Below, in pieces: positions 8,671 through 15,180 of a DNA stretch of 45,290 nucleotides. Below the pieces are notes generated by a model that was given only the letters and a program-made list of their open reading frames with translations, had not been told where the DNA came from and searched no databases. Source of the DNA: Tepidiphilus sp. J10 (GTDB lineage: Bacteria; Pseudomonadota; Gammaproteobacteria; Burkholderiales; Thiobacillaceae); NCBI GenBank assembly GCA_945897865.1, contig CAMDHJ010000012.1:1-45290 (forward strand), given 5' to 3'. The translations under genes and the position numbers were made by a program. Each line of letters starts with the position of its first letter. The stretch's first letter is position 1.

Positions 8671-10156
8671 AATCCTGTCCTGCGACGCCGCCATCGTGCG
8701 CCGCATTCCCTACCACGCCGCCCGCGCGCATGGTGTTGTCGCGGCGCGCCAGGTCGGCGATGCGATCGAACTCTGGGTACGCGAAGGCGCCGGCGTGGCG
8801 GCCTTGTCCGAGGCGCGGCGGGTACTGGCAGCCCCCTTGTTGCCGGTGTTGCTGACGGGGGAAGACTTTGACGCCCGTCTAGCGCAAGCCTATGCGCGTG
8901 AGGAAACCCATGCCGCGCAGATCATGGACGACCTCGAACAGGAGATCGACCTCACTGCGCTCGCACAGGACATTCCGGCCGTCGGTGATCTGCTCGAATC
9001 AGAAGACGACGCGCCGATCATTCGGCTGATCAACGCGCTGCTGGCACAGGGGCTGCGCGAGGGCGCTTCCGATATCCACCTGGAGGCCTATGAAAACCGC
9101 TCCGTAATCCGCTATCGCGTCGATGGCATGCTGCGCGACGTAATGACGCCGCCGCGCCCGCTGCACGCGGCGCTGGTATCGCGCATCAAGGTCATGGCCA
9201 GCCTGGACATCGCGGAAAAGCGTCTACCGCAGGATGGCCGCATTACCTTGCGCGTCGCCGGCCGGCCAGTCGATGTGCGGGTATCGACGCTGCCAACCGG
9301 CCACGGCGAGCGTGTCGTGCTGCGTCTGCTCGACAAACAGCACGGCCGTCTGCAACTCGAAGCGCTGGGGATGAACCCGTCCGTGCTGGCGGGGCTGGAC
9401 AACCTGATCCGCGCGCCGCACGGCATCATCCTGGTCACCGGGCCTACCGGTTCCGGCAAAACGACGACGCTATATGCCGCGCTGTCACGACTCGACGCCA
9501 CCAAGCTGAACATCATGACGGTGGAAGACCCGATCGAGTACGACCTCGATCAGGTCAGCCAGACGCATGTCAATCCGCGCATCGAGCTCACCTTCGCCCG
9601 CGCCCTGCGCGCCATCCTGCGGCAAGACCCTGACGTGGTGATGATCGGCGAAATCCGCGATCTGGAAACCGCGCAGATTGCCGTTCAGGCGTCACTCACC
9701 GGCCATCTTGTTCTGGCCACCTTGCATACCAATGACGCGCTCGGCGCGGTGACCCGCTTGTCCGACATGGGCGTGGAGCCCTATCTGCTGGCCACCAGCA
9801 TGATCGGCGTGCTCGGCCAACGTCTGATTCGCCGCCTGTGTCCTGCCTGCAAACAACCCGCGCCGCTGGATGGCGCGGAGCAGGCCGCCCTGGCGGGGTT
9901 CAACATCAGTCAAGTGATGCATGCCGTCGGTTGCGCCGAATGCAACCACACCGGCTATCGCGGCCGCACCGGCGTATACGAACTGTTTAGCCTGAATGAC
10001 TCCGCCCGCCGTCTGATCCACGACGGCGCCAGCGAAGCCGAACTACGCGCGGAAGCCACGCACAATGGCTGGCTGAGTCTGTACGACGATGGCCTGCGCT
10101 GGGTCGCGGCGGGGGAGACCACGCTGGAAGAAGTCATGCGTGTGGCCAGGGCATGA
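8663..10156 (+). CDS. gspE: Type II secretion system ATPase GspE
   Basis: A 497-residue cytoplasmic motor ATPase that powers pseudopilus assembly. The N1E-like N-terminal domain is short. The ATPase core has Walker A GPTGSGKTTT at about residue 259, an Asp box, Walker B DPDVVMIGEIRD, a His box (LHTND) and a tetracysteine zinc motif (CPAC near 392, CAEC near 424). All key residues are present, so it should be functional. The start overlaps the brnA stop, and its first nine or so residues differ from the remnant after gspD. By eye the codon choice looks richer in G and C at third positions than in gspD, which would fit import of this segment with brnTA; this was not computed. Confidence 0.94.
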   Translation: MVEILSCDAAIVRRIPYHAARAHGVVAARQVGDAIELWVREGAGVAALSEARRVLAAPLLPVLLTGEDFDARLAQAYAREETHAAQIMDDLEQEIDLTALAQDIPAVGDLLESEDDAPIIRLINALLAQGLREGASDIHLEAYENRSVIRYRVDGMLRDVMTPPRPLHAALVSRIKVMASLDIAEKRLPQDGRITLRVAGRPVDVRVSTLPTGHGERVVLRLLDKQHGRLQLEALGMNPSVLAGLDNLIRAPHGIILVTGPTGSGKTTTLYAALSRLDATKLNIMTVEDPIEYDLDQVSQTHVNPRIELTFARALRAILRQDPDVVMIGEIRDLETAQIAVQASLTGHLVLATLHTNDALGAVTRLSDMGVEPYLLATSMIGVLGQRLIRRLCPACKQPAPLDGAEQAALAGFNISQVMHAVGCAECNHTGYRGRTGVYELFSLNDSARRLIHDGASEAELRAEATHNGWLSLYDDGLRWVAAGETTLEEVMRVARA

Positions 10157-10176
10157 TTTACCCCCGCAGCGAAGTC

Positions 10177-10251
10177 CGTAGGATGGGCGAAGCGCAGCGC
10201 GCCCATCGGAACGCACTGATGATGGGCGCGCTTTGCTTCGCCCATCCTACG
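10177..10251. repeat. Near-perfect 31-base inverted repeat (REP/BIME-like) between gspE and gspF
   Basis: The left arm (10177-10207, starting cgtaggatgggcgaagcgca) and the right arm (10221-10251) are reverse complements at 29 of 31 positions, separated by 13 bases. A single related copy lies at 45038-45068, matching the left arm at about 28 of 31. The GTAGGATGGG...CCCATC form is like repetitive extragenic palindromes scattered through many proteobacterial genomes. As RNA it would form a very stable hairpin between two cotranscribed secretion genes and could reduce gspF expression or protect the upstream message. Confidence 0.85.
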
Positions 10252-10270
10252 AAAGGTGATTCAAGCCCAA

Positions 10271-11485
10271 ATGGCCGGATTCCGCTTTGAAGCCATAAAC
10301 GCTGCCGGGGGCCGCGAACGCGGTGTACTGGAAGCCGATACGCCACGTCAGGCGCGTTCGCAGTTGCGCGATCGCGGCTTGATCCCCACACAAATTGATG
10401 TATTGCTGGAAGCAGAGCAAAAGCAGAAAAAAGGCCGCTTGTCTGATCGCGGTCTATCCACTGCCGATCTAGCCCTCGCCACCCGCCAGATGGCGACGTT
10501 GCTGGCGGCGGGTTTGACGATGGAAGAAACCCTCTCCGCCTGCATCGAACAATCCGAATCCACCGCCACCCAGCGCGTACTGGCCGGCGTTCGCGGCGAA
10601 GTGCTTGGCGGCGCATCGTTGTCGCGCGCGATGGCGCGTTATCCCGCCGTGTTTTCCGAGCTTTACCGCACCCTGGTCGCGGCGGGCGAAGACTCCGGCA
10701 AGCTGGGAGGTGTGCTGGAAAGGTTGGCGGATTACATTGAATCGCGCAATGCACTGCATCGCCGCGTCAGCCTGGCCTTCATCTATCCAGCCCTGGTTAC
10801 TACGGTGGCAGTACTGGTGGTGACCGGCCTGCTGACTTATGTCGTGCCGCAAGTAGTGGCGGTATTTGAAAACTCGCATCAGACACTGCCCTTGCTAACC
10901 CAGATACTAATCGGCGCTTCCGGCCTGTTGCGCAGCTTCGGACTCTATCTGCTCGCCGCGTTGATCGGCGCCGCCTTGCTGTTCCGCCAAGCGCTGCGTG
11001 GCGAAGCCTTCCGGCGGCGCTGGCATCTTTTCCTGTTGCGCTTGCCGCTGATTGGTCGCCTGACCCGCAACGTCAACACCGCCCGCCTGACCAGCACTCT
11101 GGCCATCCTTTCCGGCAGCGGCGTACCGCTGCTCCCCGCCCTGAATGCAGCCGCCGGAGTGGTCAGCAACCTGCCGATGCGCAGTGCGGTCGATGAAATC
11201 TACAAAAAAGTCCGCGAAGGCGGCAGCATGAGCCGCGCCATCGCCGCCACCGCCATGTTCCCGCCGGTAATGACGCATCTGGTCGCCAGCGGCGAGAAAA
11301 GCGGGCGCCTACCGGAAATGCTGGACCGAGTAGCCAGCCAGCAAACTCAGGAACTCGACACCCGCGTGCTTTCAATGACCGCGCTGCTGGAACCGCTGCT
11401 GATCCTGGTTATGGGCGGCGTGGTACTGCTGATTGTGCTGGCGATCTTGATGCCGATATTTGAGATGAATCAGATGGTGCGGTGA
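10271..11485 (+). CDS. gspF: Type II secretion system inner-membrane platform protein GspF
   Basis: A 404-residue polytopic protein that anchors the GspE motor. It begins MAGFRFEAINAAGGRERG, the usual GspF opening, so the ATG at 10271 is preferred to the in-frame GTG at 10256 that lies next to the inverted repeat. Two T2SF/PilC-type cytoplasmic domains (LATRQMATLLAAGLTMEETL; TARLTSTLAILSGSGVPLL) are each followed by hydrophobic membrane segments, with a final C-terminal one (LLILVMGGVVLLIVLAILM). It is the last gsp gene here. Pseudopilin genes gspG-K and gspL, gspM and gspN do not follow, so they must lie elsewhere if the system is complete. Confidence 0.95.
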   Translation: MAGFRFEAINAAGGRERGVLEADTPRQARSQLRDRGLIPTQIDVLLEAEQKQKKGRLSDRGLSTADLALATRQMATLLAAGLTMEETLSACIEQSESTATQRVLAGVRGEVLGGASLSRAMARYPAVFSELYRTLVAAGEDSGKLGGVLERLADYIESRNALHRRVSLAFIYPALVTTVAVLVVTGLLTYVVPQVVAVFENSHQTLPLLTQILIGASGLLRSFGLYLLAALIGAALLFRQALRGEAFRRRWHLFLLRLPLIGRLTRNVNTARLTSTLAILSGSGVPLLPALNAAAGVVSNLPMRSAVDEIYKKVREGGSMSRAIAATAMFPPVMTHLVASGEKSGRLPEMLDRVASQQTQELDTRVLSMTALLEPLLILVMGGVVLLIVLAILMPIFEMNQMVR

Positions 11486-11545
11486 GGGTTTATCCCTTGG
11501 AACTGAAGACTGAAATAATTAATATAACTGCTCATCGCAACAAAG

Positions 11546-11570
11546 AAAAAGGCGCCAGCGGCGCCTTTTT
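11546..11570. terminator. Bidirectional rho-independent terminator between gspF and the convergent lipoprotein gene
   Basis: The sequence is AAAAA, then GGCGCC-AGC-GGCGCC, then TTTTT. The six-base GC stem with a three-base loop is flanked by A and T runs, so it can work in both directions. It sits 60 bases after gspF and 24 bases beyond the stop of the minus-strand gene ending at 11594, which is the expected position for both. Confidence 0.9.
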
Positions 11571-11593
11571 CATTTCACCTCAACCTTAAAGTT

Positions 11594-13558
11594 TTACCAA
11601 TCAGCTGGTGAATGGGGAAGTGAACAAGTAGGACTTGCATCCTCCGTTGAGTAAGGCAGGATAATTTTCAGTTCATTGGTTGACTCAGTTGTTCCCGCAC
11701 CAATTACAACTTTCGCTCTCACCCGAGTTTGGACCCAGGAAGAATATTCTTTCTGATAGATCAAAGAGAATGCGGCAACTCCGTTTACGTCAGTGGTCAC
11801 TGTGGACGGAAGAGTACCGGCATTGGCATGTGCGGGCGTCAAGGTTCCATTACCATTCACGTCTTCGCCAGGATCCAAATTATCGTTTTCAGAGAACGAG
11901 TTGTTCAGCACTGTATCCTCACTTGAAAAATTACCCGTATAAGTCGGAGCACAAGTAGTCGGATTTCTTGTGCCTTCATAATATCTCGTTGGGAAAGCCG
12001 ACAAACTCACGACAGCGCCATTTACTGCAGCGCCTGAACTGTCAACCACCAGAACTGACATGGGCAAATTGTAATTGGTATTGTTATTTACCGACTCTAT
12101 TCTCGAAGCCGTACCGAGCGAGACACTGACCGCCAGCGTGTTGACGTTGATTGTTTTTACATCGCAAAGACCAGCGATAGGCGGGATTGCAAGGTTGTCA
12201 CAAGCCGGATTGGTGCCCAACAGGCTGGCCTTGATTTTCAATCCCCCGACAGTTGGTAGAGAGCCGGAATAAAAAGTTGCAATTGCGCGACCATTGCTAT
12301 CTGTATTCAAAATGACTGGTGTGATCTGCTCACCACTTCCAGTCGGATTCATGATTTCAAATAATACCGGTGCATTTCCAACCACATTGCCACCAGGACC
12401 GGTTCGCACTGTAGCCGTCAATGTTGTGCTGGGATTGGTGCCAGCGCTACTCGGCGCAATGTTTGAAACTCCGGCTTGCAGCGTGACATCGCCAGCAGAA
12501 GCAGGTGATGCACTGAGCTGGAATATGCGGTTCAATGTGGCAAGAACAGTATCGTTTACATCAAGTGCATCAATCTGGATGTTTGCTGTTCCTGAGGATG
12601 AACCCGCTGAAAATACTTCATTGACCGGGTCTGAGGCTGCCAGCGTCCTCACTTTTGCACCATTCGACCAAGTACCCAAAGTAGTACTAAAACGAACGTT
12701 TGTTACCGTTATCCCAGAAATTGATGTTGGAACACTCACTGTTACCGGTTGAGTTGCAGCCAAGGTGACCGAGGTTGTAGCGCTTGATGGGTTTGTTACT
12801 GAATATTGAATACCAGGTGCTGAAACAGCGATGCTTGTATTTGCGGATTGGGTGACATTTCCCGTGCTATCCAGCCAATCAGCTGTGACCTGCACATTGC
12901 CAGCAATAGCCGGCGTGTAGGTGATGGTTGGACTTATGCCTCCCGCTAGGGAAGTAACTGTTTGAGAAAGCGTTGTTCCAGCGCCTCCAGTCAAACTGCC
13001 ATTTCCCGCTGGAATTGAAAGCCGCAGAGATTGGCCGCTAATACCCAAACTAGAGGCATCTTCAATTACCACATTCAACGAAACGGGAGTACCGCCGACA
13101 ACAGCGGAATTCGATGAAGGTGTTAATGTTATGGTAGAGCCAATTACTTGAATCGGTATTTGAGCAGTAACACCATTTGGCGAAGATACATTGATAGTTT
13201 CGGTACGATTCGTTTTGTTGGTAGTTCCAGAAGAGAAGGGTATGGTGACAATTCCGGAACTTGAAGAAACGCCAGAGCTAACCCCTAGTTGCCCAGAACT
13301 GGAGGATGTGAATAACAGTGCAACATCAGAAACTGGTGCACGATTAGCATCAAGTACCGTAGCGGTAATCGTGGCTGGATTTAAATTATCCGAATTAACC
13401 GATGTGGCAGATGTAGCCAGCAATAGATAAGTAACTGTTTTCCCGGTTGTTGGAGTCGCACTCCCACCCGCACCGCCGCCACCGCAGCCCGCTAGTATTC
13501 CGCTGATTCCGATGAACCCGGCCAAAAGCAGGCTTTTGATTGTTTTCAAGGTACACAT
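11594..13558 (-). CDS. Lipoprotein with bacterial Ig-like (Big_1/invasin-type) repeats
   Basis: A 654-residue predicted surface lipoprotein. From the ATG at 13558 the signal peptide reads MCTLKTIKSLLLAGFIGISG and ends in the lipobox LAGC followed by GGGG. A GTG eleven codons earlier is the alternative start. The rest is Ser/Thr/Ala-rich with at least three Ig-like blocks of the invasin/Big_1 kind (TATVLDANRAPVSDVALLF near 60; SLNVVIEDASSLGISGQ near 155; MSVLVVDSSGAAVNGAVVSL near 510). The last 120 residues contain DNLDPGEDVNGNG, a calcium-loop-like stretch. Such proteins usually act as adhesins or outer-surface structural components. It shares an upstream block with the 875-residue lipoprotein and ends at the terminator it shares with gspF. 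Its ligand is unknown. Confidence 0.75.
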   Translation of the reverse strand: MCTLKTIKSLLLAGFIGISGILAGCGGGGAGGSATPTTGKTVTYLLLATSATSVNSDNLNPATITATVLDANRAPVSDVALLFTSSSSGQLGVSSGVSSSSGIVTIPFSSGTTNKTNRTETINVSSPNGVTAQIPIQVIGSTITLTPSSNSAVVGGTPVSLNVVIEDASSLGISGQSLRLSIPAGNGSLTGGAGTTLSQTVTSLAGGISPTITYTPAIAGNVQVTADWLDSTGNVTQSANTSIAVSAPGIQYSVTNPSSATTSVTLAATQPVTVSVPTSISGITVTNVRFSTTLGTWSNGAKVRTLAASDPVNEVFSAGSSSGTANIQIDALDVNDTVLATLNRIFQLSASPASAGDVTLQAGVSNIAPSSAGTNPSTTLTATVRTGPGGNVVGNAPVLFEIMNPTGSGEQITPVILNTDSNGRAIATFYSGSLPTVGGLKIKASLLGTNPACDNLAIPPIAGLCDVKTINVNTLAVSVSLGTASRIESVNNNTNYNLPMSVLVVDSSGAAVNGAVVSLSAFPTRYYEGTRNPTTCAPTYTGNFSSEDTVLNNSFSENDNLDPGEDVNGNGTLTPAHANAGTLPSTVTTDVNGVAAFSLIYQKEYSSWVQTRVRAKVVIGAGTTESTNELKIILPYSTEDASPTCSLPHSPADW

Positions 13559-13613
13559 CTTTGTATTCCCCAGTTTCGTTTCAATTGACACGCTGTTGCC
13601 AGATTATTCTAGG

Positions 13614-13647
13614 TTTCAGAACGAGCAAATACGCCGCATTTTGGACG
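13614..13647 (-). promoter_or_regulatory. Candidate conserved upstream element, copy 2
   Basis: The plus-strand text starts tttcagaacgagcaaatacg and resembles 4575-4609. On the minus strand it is followed downstream by TAGAAT (plus positions 13606-13611), a plausible -10 hexamer for the lipoprotein gene starting at 13558. The conserved block would then cover the -35 region, where an activator or alternative sigma factor would act. Confidence 0.3.
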
Positions 13648-13701
13648 AATCGTACCCGACCCAATTAGCCGTTCTATTAATCGTATTCCTTAAAATTCTC
13701 G

Positions 13702-13926
13702 CTACGCCGCCAGCAATTCATGCAGACGCTTAGCCGTATGCTGCTGTACCTCGACAACCTCGAAAAAATCGCGTGGGTAAAGATAATCCTCACCGCTGTC
13801 GTCCACTACTCTAATCATGCCATGGTCATCGACCGGAGCTTGCACTTCGTACAAACGGCCAAGCGTTAAGTCATCGGTAGAAAAGTCACCGTAGCCTTCC
13901 CTTGAGATGCACACCACGAAATTCAT
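13702..13926 (-). CDS. Small acidic protein, function unknown (74 aa)
   Basis: The start at 13926 (MNFVVCISREGY) is preferred to an ATG two codons earlier because AAGGA is then correctly spaced. The protein is rich in Asp, Glu and Val (DDHGMIRVVDDSGEDYLYP), with a short SH3-like or beta-barrel feel (GRLYEVQAPVDD, then DFFEVVEV). No family could be named. The start overlaps the stop of a 44-residue upstream frame by four bases (ATGA), so the two are probably translationally coupled. The arrangement of two tiny overlapping genes resembles a toxin-antitoxin module in layout only; no toxin motif is visible. Confidence 0.6.
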   Translation of the reverse strand: MNFVVCISREGYGDFSTDDLTLGRLYEVQAPVDDHGMIRVVDDSGEDYLYPRDFFEVVEVQQHTAKRLHELLAA

Positions 13927-14057
13927 AGCCATTCCTTTATCTTGAGATTCACCTTGCCGATTCCATGCCGCGTTCTCAACAAAGCGAGATCACGGATGCC
14001 ATTGCCCTGGGCGATGGTTTCAACGCTAACAATTTCTCCGACAATTTCAAATTTCAT
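13923..14057 (-). CDS. Very small protein (44 aa), possibly an internally deleted family member
   Basis: It reads MKFEIVGEIVSVETIAQG, continues with GIRDLALLRTRHGIGK and ends KVNLKIKEWL. From memory, small basic proteins of about 70-80 residues occur in many bacteria with an N-terminus like EIVGEI..IETIA...IRDL and a C-terminus like HGIGKKEFKIK. Here those two ends are joined directly, as if about 25-30 central residues (usually Arg/Lys/Trp-rich) had been lost in frame. The stop overlaps the start of the 74-residue gene. A GATAA...TTATC palindrome (14060-14076) lies three bases upstream of the start. Function is unknown. That it is translated is inferred from the coupling and the family-like sequence. 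Confidence 0.45.
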   Translation of the reverse strand: MKFEIVGEIVSVETIAQGNGIRDLALLRTRHGIGKVNLKIKEWL

Positions 14058-14165
14058 CTGATAACCGAGGCTTATCACCGTTGCGAAGGTAATGACCTGC
14101 TTCCAGCTTTTCCGAACAAACTTAATATCCTGTCTGCCCCAACTAACTCGATTCGCTTGTTCGTG

Positions 14166-15137
14166 TCAATGATGCTTGAAAACGTCTTCCAGCGTGGCGG
14201 CATCCAGGAGGTTTTCAGCCCATTGTTCGAGTTGTTCAAGCGTGGCGGTCTTTAGTCTGGCTTGTGTCTCGGCGGTTGGCGGGCCGAAGCGGTGGGCGAG
14301 GAGGCGGGCGAGCATGGCTGATTCGCCTTGTTGCACGCCTTGTTGCATGCCTTGTTGCATGCCTTGTTGCATGCCTTGTTGCATACCTTTTTCAATGCCG
14401 ATGCGTTCTACCGAGGTGATGTAGGGCATGGTGCGGTTCCTTTCCAGTTGTTCGATGTCTTGCCAGAGCTGCATTTGCAGGTCTTTGGGTACTTGCATCA
14501 TCCAGTCAATGACGCTGAACAGGTCGATGATGCGTTGTTTATCCCAGTTGCGTTCGTAGAGCAGTTTAGCCAGCCGCCATTTTGCTGCAAGCCGTTGGCG
14601 GTCGTCGCCTTTGATTTGCCGGGTAAGCAGGTGGGCGGCGGTGACCAGGGCGAAGGGATTGGCGTCTGCGAGAAGTGCTTCGGTTTGGGGCTGGTAGTCG
14701 AGTAGCTTAACGGTGGGAAATTCGAGGTAGTGTCGGCAGCCGAAGAGTTGGTAGCCATAGCTTTGTGGCTTCCAGTTTTCGCGTTCGTCTGCCAAAACAG
14801 CCAGGCTGGCGATGGGTCGGCGGTATTTGTCGTAGAGACGGTAGTTGTAGGTGAACAGGCGTTCAGCAAAGTTGCCGTCTTGACCGCCCTGCACTTCGAT
14901 ATGGATATAGACCCAGTGTTCGCCACCGTCATGGGTGGCGACCTGGGCGAGTTTATCGATGAGCCGTTTGCCGAGTTCGGCGTCTTTGACGATCTGCGCA
15001 AGTTCCTGGTCGAGAAAGGTATGGCCCCGGTTCCAGTCGATTTGCTTTTCTGCTTCGGGAAAGTAGAACGCGATGAACTCGGGAAAATAACGTGTGACCG
15101 CATCTTTCCAGGGTGTGTCGTAGTCGTCATTGGACAA
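14166..15137 (-). CDS. Rpn-family recombination-promoting nuclease / PD-(D/E)XK-type transposase-like protein
   Basis: A 323-residue protein that begins SNDDYDTPWKDAVTRYFPEF, then has DQELAQIVKDAELGKRLIDK and HDGGEHWVYIHIEVQGGQD. This is the pattern of the Rpn/YhgA-like family, where the acidic residue and the E-V-Q segment form the PD-(D/E)XK nuclease core. Rpn proteins promote RecA-independent recombination, and some act in phage defence. Near residue 255 five tandem four-residue repeats (MQQG x4, VQQG) form a coiled-coil-like linker before a C-terminal DUF4351-like segment (FGPPTAETQARLKTATLEQL). The first in-frame start is a TTG at 15137, with no ATG before the core, so the start is uncertain. 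It stands alone, downstream of pilQ on the same strand. Confidence 0.75.
   Translation of the reverse strand: MSNDDYDTPWKDAVTRYFPEFIAFYFPEAEKQIDWNRGHTFLDQELAQIVKDAELGKRLIDKLAQVATHDGGEHWVYIHIEVQGGQDGNFAERLFTYNYRLYDKYRRPIASLAVLADERENWKPQSYGYQLFGCRHYLEFPTVKLLDYQPQTEALLADANPFALVTAAHLLTRQIKGDDRQRLAAKWRLAKLLYERNWDKQRIIDLFSVIDWMMQVPKDLQMQLWQDIEQLERNRTMPYITSVERIGIEKGMQQGMQQGMQQGMQQGVQQGESAMLARLLAHRFGPPTAETQARLKTATLEQLEQWAENLLDAATLEDVFKHH
14325..14384. repeat. In-frame 12-base tandem repeat (5 units) in the Rpn-like gene
   Basis: There are five adjacent units of gccttgttgcat (the first ends in c) on the plus strand, encoding MQQG repeats on the minus strand. The unit length is a multiple of three, so copy-number changes keep the frame. 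Near-identical units suggest recent expansion by slippage. Confidence 0.9.
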
Positions 15138-15180
15138 CCTTGATCGGCATCGGGCTCAGGCTGCATGGTTAGCCAGCCCC

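Noticed and set aside
13965-14255. 96-codon plus-strand frame between the small genes and the Rpn gene
   Set aside because: It overlaps both the coupled 44-residue frame and the end of the Rpn-like gene, and its sequence is the antisense of both.
14325-14384. CRISPR-like array
   Set aside because: The 12-base units are adjacent without spacers and encode a coding repeat.
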